This document shows, in pieces, positions 40,911 through 48,566 of a stretch of 48,812 nt of DNA (position 1 is its first letter; the number at the start of each line of letters is the position of its first letter). Source of the stretch: Lachnospiraceae bacterium (GTDB lineage: Bacteria; Bacillota; Clostridia; Lachnospirales; Lachnospiraceae); contig SVFC01000017.1 of NCBI GenBank assembly GCA_015057035.1, positions 1 to 48,812 of the forward strand, written 5' to 3'. A program made the position numbers and the translations under genes. Below the pieces are notes generated by a model. That model did not search any database. It was not told the DNA's origin and worked only from the letters and a program-made list of their open reading frames with translations.

Positions 40911-41443
40911 GGGACTGTTGCAAAATACCAACTGTGGTATACTGTGACGTCCCTTTCCTTATGCCCCTAAGTGCGACCAATGACACCACTCCCTGGCTAG
41001 AAGAATGAATTTCTAAGAATCGCTTTTTGCTGTTGTCTATGATCCGATGTCTTTTGAATGTCGGACATCCGTGGGCGGGCAGTATGTGCATCAGAGACTA
41101 TTTGGAGTTTTCTTAGTACTTCTTGATATGCCATTAGAACAAAATGTAAAACCGCTCTTGAATGTTTGAGGCGCTGTTTTTGCGCCGAGTTTTCAAGAGC
41201 GGTTTTTTATATCAACTTTGTTCTAAGGCATATCTAGAAGTACTTGAAAATTACAACGAAGTCTCCGATGCACATACTGCCCGCCCACGGATGTTCGCCT
41301 ATCAAAAGACACGAAAACATCCAGCAAAAAGCGATTCAAGAAATTCTATCCTTCTATCCAAAGTCGTGGTGTCATTGGTCGCACTTAAGGGCATAGAGAA
41401 AGGGACGTTGAAGACACCAAATTTGGTGTATTGCAACAGTCCC
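40911..41443. mobile_element. MITE-like long-inverted-repeat element, complete copy
   Basis: The 533-bp element has terminal inverted repeats GGGACTGTTGCAA / TTGCAACAGTCCC. The two arms (about 245 bp each) are inverted copies of each other, roughly three quarters identical by eye. The centre is a terminator-like hairpin: AAAACCGCTCTTGAA (41148-41162) with its exact complement (41192-41206), then a T run. Each end also folds: AGGGAC with GTCCCT at 40910-40954 and 41401-41444. There is no transposase, and I see no clear target duplication. The ends resemble IS6-type GG--CTGTTGCAAA termini. Reading frames here are shadows. A second copy begins at 48567. Confidence 0.8.
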
Positions 41444-41489
41444 TTATGTGTTCATAAAACTTTGAATATTTTAAGTTATAGCAAAAACA

Positions 41490-42143
41490 TTACTGTGTCA
41501 CAACTTCTCCAGTGGTAGGATCAGTAGTAGTTGTGGTCTGAGTTCCTTCCGCTTTCCATGCAGCGAATTTTTCTTCTACTGCTTTGTAAGTGTTCTGTGA
41601 GATTTCTGGAAGTTCTTTGCCCCAGGTACCGGTTGCTTCTTCAAATCCTTTTTTGAAAGCATCAAGTAAAAGGTCTGCTTTGCTTACATCTCCACCAGAT
41701 AATGCTTTTGCAAAATCAATGATACGCTGTGAAGTCTGTTCTACGCCCCAGTATCCATCTTCAGAGATGGCTTCCTGTGCCTGAACCTTAGCAGCTTCTG
41801 TTACAGTGAAATCGCCACTTGCAAGGAATGACCAGATATCATCCGCGGTTCCAATTGCGATACCCTGCTGGTTCATCATCTGCTGAACATATGACTGCAT
41901 CTGATTCATACGAGCTTCGGTATCAGCTTTCATCTGAGCGATGATTGCTTCACGATCTACCTTGTTGTTCTGGGTTTTTGTGATATTGGTATCTGGCTTT
42001 GGTGATTTTTCGTAAACGACTGCAGTTTCATCAAATCCCTTAGATGCAGATGTAGTTGTCTTGGTTTCTTCTTTTTTCTCTGTTGCCTTTGGTGCAGTAA
42101 CGGCCTGGCTACCAGTAGCTCCGTAAATTGACTGTACGCTCAT
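41490..42143 (-). CDS. Uncharacterised protein, only minus-strand gene
   Basis: 217 residues from the ATG complementary to 42141-42143, preceded by AAGGAGGG; an upstream in-frame extension to 42371 has no ribosome binding site. The N-terminal third is low-complexity (Lys/Glu/Thr/Ser); a helical middle (AIIAQMKADTEARMNQMQSY then VQQMMNQQG) and a C-terminal globular part (GDFTVTEAAKVQAQEAISED, WGVEQTSQRIIDFAKALSGG) follow, ending in a Thr-rich tail. No signal peptide. I do not recognise the family; similar short proteins occur in Lachnospiraceae. It is transcribed away from ispE toward the MITE-like element. Confidence 0.7.
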   Translation of the reverse strand: MSVQSIYGATGSQAVTAPKATEKKEETKTTTSASKGFDETAVVYEKSPKPDTNITKTQNNKVDREAIIAQMKADTEARMNQMQSYVQQMMNQQGIAIGTADDIWSFLASGDFTVTEAAKVQAQEAISEDGYWGVEQTSQRIIDFAKALSGGDVSKADLLLDAFKKGFEEATGTWGKELPEISQNTYKAVEEKFAAWKAEGTQTTTTTDPTTGEVVTQ

Positions 42144-42187
42144 TTGTATTCCCTCCTTGGACTTGTGTGTATGTTTATTTGTTACAT

Positions 42188-42228
42188 AGGGGCTCGATTC
42201 CGCTCCGCGTAATCCTTTGTGAGTCCCT
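42188..42228 (-). promoter_or_regulatory. Leader hairpin of the minus-strand gene
   Basis: On the minus strand AGGGACTC pairs with GAGCCCCT (one mismatch) round about 25 bases that also contain a short GC-rich complementarity. It lies in the transcribed leader of the unknown gene, 45-85 bases before the start codon. Confidence 0.4.
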
Positions 42229-42248
42229 AAAGATATTCTCCTATATTG

Positions 42249-42277
42249 ATTATCGTACAAAAGTACTAGTTTGTTAA
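42249..42277 (-). promoter_or_regulatory. Possible promoter of the minus-strand gene
   Basis: On the minus strand TTAACA and GATAAT are separated by 17 bases. The same DNA can be read as a sigma-D-like TAAC-N15-TACGATAA, near the consensus TAAA-N15-GCCGATAT. I cannot decide between them. Confidence 0.4.
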
Positions 42278-42327
42278 GCCTTTTTTGAAAATTAGTTGAA
42301 AATTTACAGAAATCAGTTTTGTTTTCG

Positions 42328-42356
42328 TTGTATTTTAACAAGAAAATGGGTATAAT
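42328..42356 (+). promoter_or_regulatory. Strong promoter of ispE
   Basis: TTGTAT (42328-42333) and a perfect TATAAT (42351-42356) with a 17-base spacer. Transcription would begin near 42363, leaving a leader of about 63 bases. Confidence 0.75.
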
Positions 42357-42425
42357 GAATATTGTATACAAAATACAACCTTGTACATAAGGGATAGCTC
42401 TAAGAAAAAGGAGAAAGAATATAGT

Positions 42426-43301
42426 ATGAACAATATCTCTTTAAAAGCATTAGCAAAAATTAATCTTGGTCTGGATGTAGTCAGAAGACGTGAGGATGGA
42501 TACCACGAAGTTCGTATGATTATGCAGACCGTTCATTTATATGACAAATTAGAAATCACCAAGACCAAAGAACCAGGAATTGTGATTAAATCTAACTTAT
42601 CCTATGTACCAACCAATGAAAACAATCTGGTATATAAGGCTGCAAAGATTCTGATGGATGAGTTTAACATTCAGGAAGGCGTGTCTGTGAATTTGATTAA
42701 GAGAATCCCAGTGGCTGCGGGGATGGCAGGCGGTAGTTCTGATGCAGCAGCTATGTTATATGGAATGAATCAGATTTTTGACTTGAAGTTATCTCGCAAA
42801 CAGTTAATGGAACGCGGGGTAAAGATTGGGGCAGATGTACCATACTGTCTTATGAGAGGCACTGCGCTGGCTGAGGGAATTGGAGAGGAACTGACACAGT
42901 TACCACCTATGGTAAAATGCCCAGTGCTAATTGCAAAACCACAGATTTCTGTGTCAACGAAGTTTGTATATGAAAATCTCAAACTGAATGATGAAACGGT
43001 ACATCCGGACATTGATCAATTAGTAAAAGATATCGAAAATAAAGATCTACATGCCATCGCAGGACATATGGGAAATGTTCTGGAAACAGTTACCATCCCA
43101 GAATATCCAATTATTGCACAGATTAAAGAACAGATGATGCAGTCAGGAGCTATCAATTCTATGATGAGTGGTAGTGGCCCAACTGTATTTGGTCTTTTTG
43201 AAGATGAAGAAACAGCCAAGAAAGCTTATGACGATATGGTCAAATCAGGTCTGGCAAAACAGATTTATCTGACCAGCATCTATAATAACCGCAGAGACTA
43301 A
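42426..43301 (+). CDS. ispE: 4-diphosphocytidyl-2-C-methyl-D-erythritol kinase
   Basis: 291 residues from the ATG at 42426 (AAAAGGAGAAAG before it; the frame is open upstream to 42381 without a site). N-terminal LKALAKINLGLDVVRRREDGYHE is the family signature with the conserved lysine and the DGYHE loop. The GHMP ATP loop is PVAAGMAGGSSDAAA, and DVPYC and MSGSGPTVFGLF finish the kinase. It carries out the ATP-dependent step of the MEP isoprenoid pathway. In many Clostridia it stands before a GntR gene, as here. Confidence 0.96.
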   Translation: MNNISLKALAKINLGLDVVRRREDGYHEVRMIMQTVHLYDKLEITKTKEPGIVIKSNLSYVPTNENNLVYKAAKILMDEFNIQEGVSVNLIKRIPVAAGMAGGSSDAAAMLYGMNQIFDLKLSRKQLMERGVKIGADVPYCLMRGTALAEGIGEELTQLPPMVKCPVLIAKPQISVSTKFVYENLKLNDETVHPDIDQLVKDIENKDLHAIAGHMGNVLETVTIPEYPIIAQIKEQMMQSGAINSMMSGSGPTVFGLFEDEETAKKAYDDMVKSGLAKQIYLTSIYNNRRD

Positions 43302-43332
43302 AATCATAAGAAACAGTAAGCAGGTGAAAACA

Positions 43333-44007
43333 ATGACAGATGATTTGAAGTTAAATATGAATGCCTATTTACCACTTCGTGACGTGGTATTTAATACACT
43401 CCGAGAAGCAATTTTGCGTGGAGATTTGCAGCCAGGGGAAAGATTGATGGAATTACAACTGGCGGACAAACTTGGGGTAAGCCGCACACCAATTCGTGAA
43501 GCAATCCGTATGTTAGAGCAGGAAGGATTGGCAGTTACGGTACCAAGAAAGGGTGCAGAGGTTGCCAAGATGACTTTAAAAGGTATGGAAGATGTGTTGG
43601 AAATTCGTGGTGCTCTGGATGAACTGGCGGTACAATTAGCTTGTGAACGTATTACGAGAGAGCAGCTTGAAGAACTGAAAAAACGCAAACAAGACTTTGA
43701 GATTAGTTTGAAGTCCGGCGATGTAAAACTCATTGCAGAAGCTGATGTGCATTTTCATGATGTTATTTATGAAGCTACAGAGAATCCTAAACTGGTAAAT
43801 CTACTTAGCAATCTTCGTGAACAGATATATCGTTATCGAGTGGAGTACATTAAGAAAGTGGAAAATCACCCAATCTTGATTAAGGAGCATAACGCGATAT
43901 ACCAGGCCCTTGTAAAACGCAACAAGGAAGATGCCAAGACTTCCATCCATGAGCATGTGGAGAATCAGGCAACTGCTGTAAAAGAAGTGATTGTGCGCCA
44001 GGGATAA
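43333..44007 (+). CDS. GntR/FadR-family transcriptional regulator
   Basis: 224 residues from ATG 43333 (a GTG at 43324 overlaps the weak site CAGGTG). Residues about 10-75 form the winged helix: LREAILRGDLQPGERLMELQ, LADKLGVSRTPIREAIRMLEQEGL, VTVPRKGAEVAKMT. The C-terminal helical FCD domain (DVHFHDVIYEATENPKLVNLL) carries the metal/ligand-binding Asp and His residues of the FadR subfamily. It probably responds to a small organic acid; target genes are not evident. The terminator at 44042 ends the ispE-gntR unit. Confidence 0.92.
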   Translation: MTDDLKLNMNAYLPLRDVVFNTLREAILRGDLQPGERLMELQLADKLGVSRTPIREAIRMLEQEGLAVTVPRKGAEVAKMTLKGMEDVLEIRGALDELAVQLACERITREQLEELKKRKQDFEISLKSGDVKLIAEADVHFHDVIYEATENPKLVNLLSNLREQIYRYRVEYIKKVENHPILIKEHNAIYQALVKRNKEDAKTSIHEHVENQATAVKEVIVRQG

Positions 44008-44041
44008 TCACAGGCATAAATAGGAAAATATTACACATAAT

Positions 44042-44074
44042 AGGAACATTCCAGAATAGGAGTGTTCCTTTTTT
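44042..44074 (+). terminator. Intrinsic terminator after the GntR gene
   Basis: AGGAACATTCC (44042-44052) pairs with GGAGTGTTCCT (44059-44069), one G-T pair, loop AGAATA, followed by five Ts. It ends the ispE-GntR unit before the germination operon. Confidence 0.85.
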
Positions 44075-44128
44075 GTTGGGAATCTTCCATAGAAGCTTTT
44101 GCAAAGCAAAAAGAGAAAGGGGATAGGT

Positions 44129-45619
44129 ATGGATGCGAAAAATATATTGGTTTCCTCCAGTATAGAAGAAAATGAGAAAAATCTTCGCCAGATGTTTTCT
44201 GCCTGTGATGATTTGAAAATAAGAAAAATGAATATGGGGAAAAATGGGAAAAGAGAGTGCCTCATCTGCTATATAGAGGTAAACACTGGGAATATGCTGT
44301 TCAATGCTCTGGCACAATTCATTTCCTACCTGGACACGCTTTCTGAAGAAGAGATTACAAAAGCCGTAGAGGACAATGCCTTTGGGTTATCTGATGCAGC
44401 ACCGCTTAAGACCATGGAGGATGTGTCTGTTGGGATTCTCATAGGAGACACGGTTCTTTTTGTGGATGGAGTGAGAATCGCTTTAAAAATCCCGGATCAA
44501 GGATATCCCAAAATGGGGGTTGGGGAAGCAGACACCGAAAAGGTAGTGAGAGGCTCTAATGAAAGTTTTACGGAGTCGGAAAAAGCCAATACTGCTTTAA
44601 TTAGAAAAAGGATTCGTAGTAACCGCCTGAAAGTCAAGGAGATAAAAGTGGGACTACGCTCTTTTACCAATGTGGGAATTGTATATATTGAGGATTTGGC
44701 AGAACCACAGCTTGTAAAAGAAATCGAAAACCGAATCAACGAATATGAAATAGATGGAATTCTGGATAGTGGCGTGGTGGAGCAGTTGACAGAGGAAAAC
44801 TGGGTGTCGCCGTTTCCACAATTGCAATCTACTCGTAGACCGGACCGGGCAGCCATGTCTGTGTTAGACGGCAAGGTGGTCGTTCTGGTGGATAATTCTC
44901 CACAGGCATTACTAATCCCCTCAGACGTGAATTCTTTTTTAAAAACTACAGACGATTATTACAATCGTTTCCATATGGCATCTTTTGCGAGGATTATCCG
45001 TTATGTGGCCACATTTTTTTCCCTAACATTGCCTGGGCTCTATCTTGCAGTAACGAACTTTCATACCCAGATTCTTCCCACGCCATTGCTGCTATCGTTC
45101 TGGCAGGCTCGAATTGGTGTGCCTTTTCCGGCTGCGCTAGAGGTGCTTCTGATGGAATTATCCTTTGAATTGCTTCGAGAAGCAGGAGTGCGATTGCCAG
45201 GGGCTATGGGTAATACAATAGGAATTGTAGGAGGTTTGATTATTGGTCAGGCTGCAGTAGATGCCAACCTAGTGAGTCCCATTGTGGTGATTGTGGTAGC
45301 GTTTACAGCTCTATGTTCCTTTGCAATTCCCAATGAAGAATTTGCCTTTTCTTTTCGCATTTTAAAATTCCTAATGATTGGCTTGTCGGCATGGTTAGGA
45401 TTCTTTGGTTTCCTGGTGGGTTTGTTTGGGATTCTCGTGCATCTGGCCAGTCTGAAGAGTTTTGATATCCCATATCTGACACCATATGTGGGACCGGGGC
45501 TGAATGGTTACCAGGATGAAAAAGATGCGTTGGTGCGTTTCCCCTTGCGGATGATATGGAAACGTCCCATTTATGCAAATCCGAACGAAAGAACAAAACT
45601 AAAAAAGAAAGAAAAGTAG
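44129..45619 (+). CDS. Spore germination receptor subunit A (GerA family)
   Basis: 496 residues from ATG 44129 (AAAGGGG ahead; an upstream frame start at 44099 has no site). The soluble N-terminal region (1-about 270) has the hallmark LYIEVNTGN-like text and EDLAEPQLVKEIENRINEYEIDGILDSGVVEQL; PFPQLQSTRRPDRAAMSVLDGKVVVLVDNSP is the conserved core in two parts. Four to six spans follow to about 455 (FTLTLPGLYLAV, MELSFELLREAGVRLPG). Subunit A takes part in germinant sensing in the inner spore membrane. It is first of a GerA-GerB-GerC operon. Confidence 0.93.
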   Translation: MDAKNILVSSSIEENEKNLRQMFSACDDLKIRKMNMGKNGKRECLICYIEVNTGNMLFNALAQFISYLDTLSEEEITKAVEDNAFGLSDAAPLKTMEDVSVGILIGDTVLFVDGVRIALKIPDQGYPKMGVGEADTEKVVRGSNESFTESEKANTALIRKRIRSNRLKVKEIKVGLRSFTNVGIVYIEDLAEPQLVKEIENRINEYEIDGILDSGVVEQLTEENWVSPFPQLQSTRRPDRAAMSVLDGKVVVLVDNSPQALLIPSDVNSFLKTTDDYYNRFHMASFARIIRYVATFFSLTLPGLYLAVTNFHTQILPTPLLLSFWQARIGVPFPAALEVLLMELSFELLREAGVRLPGAMGNTIGIVGGLIIGQAAVDANLVSPIVVIVVAFTALCSFAIPNEEFAFSFRILKFLMIGLSAWLGFFGFLVGLFGILVHLASLKSFDIPYLTPYVGPGLNGYQDEKDALVRFPLRMIWKRPIYANPNERTKLKKKEK

Positions 45620-45620
45620 C

Positions 45621-46730
45621 ATGTACGTAGAGAATGGAAAAATATCTAGCCGTCAGACCTTTCGATTATATGTGTTTGACTTAATGGGAATTGCAACCTT
45701 GCTTTTGCCACCCTACCTGGCAAAACTCTGTGGAGTGGATGGAGTGTGGGCAATATGCATTGGGAGTTTTCTGGGATTTGTATATCTGTTTTATTTGAAT
45801 TTCATTATGAAAAAAATGGATAGTGATTTAATGACTTTTTTAAAAAGAGAAAAGGGATGTTTCGCACGTGTTCTAACAGAAACTCTGGTGGGGGCACATT
45901 GCATTTTTACAGCAGGATTTCTGGTAAATGTGTTTACCAAACTGATGCAGCACAGTCTGGTGCAGGAGATATCCTATGAACTGATATCCCTGGTGCTAGT
46001 GGTAATGGCAGCTTATGCAGTCAGTGGTGGCATTGAATGCCGTGCCAGAGTGTACGAAGTACTATTCTGGCTGGTGTTGATTCCTTATGTGGCTATGGTG
46101 TTGGCGTCTATAAGGAATTTTGAGATACGGTACGTGGAAGAGATTTTTATCACCGGACCAGAGAAACTGGGAAAAGGAATTTATCTGGTGTTTTTACTGG
46201 TAACGCCTTTGTTTTTTTCATTATTTCTGCTGCGGGACAAAGGCAAAGAATATGGAAGCATGGTAAAAAGCGTTGCCAGAGCGCTGGGGCTTACAGCAGT
46301 GATTCTGTTGGGAAGCTATGTGCTTTTAGTAGGAAATTTTGGTGCGAGATCTTTGGCAACTATGGATTTTCCAATTGTAACCCTGATGAGTACCATTCAG
46401 TTTGAAGGGAATTTTTTAAAACGTATGGATGCTCTTATGGTGGCAGTGTGGATTTTTACTTTGTTTGCCTTGCTTAATCTGCATTTGCATTATGGCGTAA
46501 CTATGTGCAAGGAAATGAAGAAGAGCAAGTTAATCAGTGTGGTATTGCCGGCATTGGCGGTTTATGTGGTGGCCTATGGGTTCCAATATATTTCTGGGGT
46601 ACTGAATCTCTTTCTAGACTATTATGCCTACGTGGCGGTTCCTCTCATGGTTGTAGGACCTGCACTGCTTCTGGTGGGGAGAAATACTAAAACAGCAAGG
46701 AAAGAGGAGATAGTCAATGAACAAGGTTAG
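45621..46730 (+). CDS. Spore germination receptor subunit B (GerB permease)
   Basis: 369 residues with about ten membrane spans, in the amino acid/polyamine permease superfamily. ISSRQTFRLYVFDLMGIATLLLPPYLA opens the protein, and the typical LVGNFGARSLATMDFPIVTLM segment occurs around residue 235. GerB subunits bind germinants such as amino acids in the spore inner membrane. The start is 1 base after the GerA stop. The last 14 bases overlap the GerC gene, so the three are translated together. Confidence 0.92.
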   Translation: MYVENGKISSRQTFRLYVFDLMGIATLLLPPYLAKLCGVDGVWAICIGSFLGFVYLFYLNFIMKKMDSDLMTFLKREKGCFARVLTETLVGAHCIFTAGFLVNVFTKLMQHSLVQEISYELISLVLVVMAAYAVSGGIECRARVYEVLFWLVLIPYVAMVLASIRNFEIRYVEEIFITGPEKLGKGIYLVFLLVTPLFFSLFLLRDKGKEYGSMVKSVARALGLTAVILLGSYVLLVGNFGARSLATMDFPIVTLMSTIQFEGNFLKRMDALMVAVWIFTLFALLNLHLHYGVTMCKEMKKSKLISVVLPALAVYVVAYGFQYISGVLNLFLDYYAYVAVPLMVVGPALLLVGRNTKTARKEEIVNEQG

Positions 46731-47394
46731 GGGACGAATTAGAAAAATGTTTTTTTGCGTTGGGATGGGGCTAGCAGTGCTCCTGACGGGGTGCTCTAAA
46801 ACAGAGTTGGAGGAACGATGTTTTCCACTGCTAGTTGTAGTAGACTATAAAACGGATAGCCAGGAAGTGACCTTCTGTGCTGGCTTTCCGAAATCTGACA
46901 ATTCTGGAGGAAGCACAGGACAGACCACGGAACTGCAGGTGGCTACCGTAAGCGGAACGGATTTTGAAGAGAGTCAGACCAATTACGAAGAGGATCTAAA
47001 TAAGATTGCGGATTATAATCATTTGAAGGTGTTGGTGTTAGGGGAAAATCTGATAAAAAATCTGGGGACATATAACGAAATGTTAGACGTCTTGGCAGAC
47101 ACAGAGGAATTTCCTCGGAACACTTATGTGTGTGTGGTAAAGGATACGGAAGCCCTTCTTAAAATTGATGCAAACCTACCACAAGATTTGGGAACTTATC
47201 TGGAGGAGTTTTTGAATAATCATGAAAACAGCGAGAAGCGTATACTGACCTTGGGTGATCTGCTGGATGAGAAAGAAAACCAGTTGCTAACCTTATATGC
47301 TCTGCATCTGCTTCCGGAAGAGACACATGTGAGATGGGATGGATACTGCACCATTGGAACGGAAAAAATATATTTTTACAAAGAAAATGAATAA
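46717..47394 (+). CDS. Short Ger(x)C-type lipoprotein
   Basis: 225 residues, whereas GerC lipoproteins are usually about 350-400. Signal peptide with lipobox L-T-G-C (Cys26). Sequence resembles the N-terminal Ger(x)C domain (VVVDYKTDSQEVTFCAGFP; HLKVLVLGENL; EEFPRNTYVCVVKDTEALL; LGTYLEEFLNNHENSEKR). The C-terminal domain is absent and no remnant follows the stop in any frame before spoIIR. It starts 14 bases before the GerB stop with AAGAGGAG, so it belongs to the operon. Either a compact lineage form or a truncated gene. Confidence 0.8.
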   Translation: MNKVRGRIRKMFFCVGMGLAVLLTGCSKTELEERCFPLLVVVDYKTDSQEVTFCAGFPKSDNSGGSTGQTTELQVATVSGTDFEESQTNYEEDLNKIADYNHLKVLVLGENLIKNLGTYNEMLDVLADTEEFPRNTYVCVVKDTEALLKIDANLPQDLGTYLEEFLNNHENSEKRILTLGDLLDEKENQLLTLYALHLLPEETHVRWDGYCTIGTEKIYFYKENE

Positions 47395-47408
47395 ACCTGA
47401 GAAAAGAT

Positions 47409-47445
47409 GACTAGACTTCTGATATAACAGATTGGAGGTCTGGTC
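47409..47445 (+). promoter_or_regulatory. Hairpin covering the spoIIR ribosome binding site
   Basis: GACTAGACTTC (47409-47419) can pair with GAGGTCTGGTC (47435-47445) with two G-T pairs, loop of 15 bases. The second arm contains most of the GGAGG site (47434-47438) and ends at the base before the start codon. It could restrict translation of spoIIR. Confidence 0.5.
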
Positions 47446-48057
47446 ATGAAGAAACATTTATGGAAAATCGCTGGTGCGATTGTAGTTTTATTTTACATAT
47501 GGACAGTTTGCTTGGGAAATGACTTGTTGCAGCCATCCATTGCATCTAAGATATTACGTTTTCACGTTGTGGCAAACAGCGACAGCGTAGAAGACCAACA
47601 GGTAAAGGAAGCGGTAAGAGATGCGGTGGGCTATTATTTACAGCCTATGTTAGAAGGTGCCACAAGCCTGGAGGAAACTAAGGCGATTGTAAACGCTCAT
47701 TTAGGTGAGATTATTGATGTAGTTGTGGAAACTCTGGATGAAAATGGATTTTGTTATGATGTGGAGGCTTGTATTACCACAACACATTTCCCGGAAAAAA
47801 CTTATGGTTCTTATACATTTCCAAAGGGACAGTATCAGGCTTTACAGATTACTATTGGGGAAGGCAAAGGTCAGAACTGGTGGTGTGTATTATATCCTAA
47901 CATGTGTTTCCGAGGCGCAGTTTATGAGGTGGTAGAAGAGGAGGCAAAAGTGGCGTTACAAGAGGTTTTAACTCCTTGGGAATATGCAGATGTTTTTGAG
48001 TCCGACGAAGTGGAACTTAAGTTTAAATTCCTTGAATATTTCACAGAAAGCGAGTAG
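47446..48057 (+). CDS. spoIIR: Stage II sporulation protein R
   Basis: 203 residues. A single N-terminal hydrophobic span (IAGAIVVLFYIWTVCLGNDL) targets secretion, then ILRFHVVANSDSVEDQQVKEAVRDAVGYYL is the family signature, in two parts. The C-terminal WWCVLYPNMCF and EYFTESE-like end are conserved in Clostridia. SpoIIR is made in the forespore and activates the SpoIIGA protease, which releases sigma-E in the mother cell. It follows the ger operon after 51 bases, with a hairpin over the ribosome binding site. No convincing sigma-F promoter is seen. Confidence 0.93.
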   Translation: MKKHLWKIAGAIVVLFYIWTVCLGNDLLQPSIASKILRFHVVANSDSVEDQQVKEAVRDAVGYYLQPMLEGATSLEETKAIVNAHLGEIIDVVVETLDENGFCYDVEACITTTHFPEKTYGSYTFPKGQYQALQITIGEGKGQNWWCVLYPNMCFRGAVYEVVEEEAKVALQEVLTPWEYADVFESDEVELKFKFLEYFTESE

Positions 48058-48114
48058 AATGTCTTCATAGACAGGGGAAGTTTTTCGTCCCAAATTGTGT
48101 CGCAGGAGATTAAG

Positions 48115-48561
48115 ATGACAAAAGAAGTAATTGTAACTATTCGTGGGCTTCAGGCAGGGCCAGATACAGATGGCGAGCCAATCGAAATGATTACCACGGG
48201 GGAGTATTTTTATAAAAATAATAAGCATTACATACTATATGAAGAAGTGATGGAGGGGGAAACTGCCACTAACAAGAATCGCATCAAGATTGCTCCGGGG
48301 TATATGGAGTTAACAAAGAGAGGGCTGGTTAGTGTGGATATGCTTTTTGAAGAAAACAAGAAGAATCTCACTCACTATAACACTCCATACGGTTCACTTC
48401 TAATGGGAATTGATGCAAAGAGAGTGGATATTCAGGAATCTTCGGATGAGATTAACATTGTTGTGGATTATGCATTGGAACTGAATGAGGAACATGCTGC
48501 AGACTGCAACATCCAGATAAATATCCGGTCCAAATCCGCAGGGAATTTCAAACTAATATAA
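48115..48561 (+). CDS. DUF1934 (YwiB-like) protein
   Basis: 148 residues from ATG 48115 (GCAGGAGA in front; a GTG at 48097 is less likely). It shows the DUF1934 pattern: EVIVTIRGLQ at the start, ITTGEYFYKNNKHYILYEE, then KIAPGYMELTKRG, LTHYNTPYGSLLMGIDAKRV and a final VDYALELN ... INIR strand. The fold is a small beta barrel, lipocalin-like; its function is unknown. It follows spoIIR by 57 bases and is ended by the second MITE-like element 6 bases after its stop. Confidence 0.85.
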   Translation: MTKEVIVTIRGLQAGPDTDGEPIEMITTGEYFYKNNKHYILYEEVMEGETATNKNRIKIAPGYMELTKRGLVSVDMLFEENKKNLTHYNTPYGSLLMGIDAKRVDIQESSDEINIVVDYALELNEEHAADCNIQINIRSKSAGNFKLI

Positions 48562-48566
48562 AACGA

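Noticed and set aside
40897-41091. Minus-strand frame beginning MHILPAHG, repeated at 48548-48748
   Set aside because: Both are shadows of the palindromic element; the shared peptide reflects shared DNA and there is no ribosome binding site.
41162-41518. Plus-strand frame of 118 residues in the right arm of the element
   Set aside because: It lies in the inverted arm, has no ribosome binding site and no family resemblance.
42188-42215. GGCTCGATTCCG resembling a tRNA T-loop
   Set aside because: The flanking bases do not form a T-stem, and no acceptor or anticodon arm can be built on either strand.
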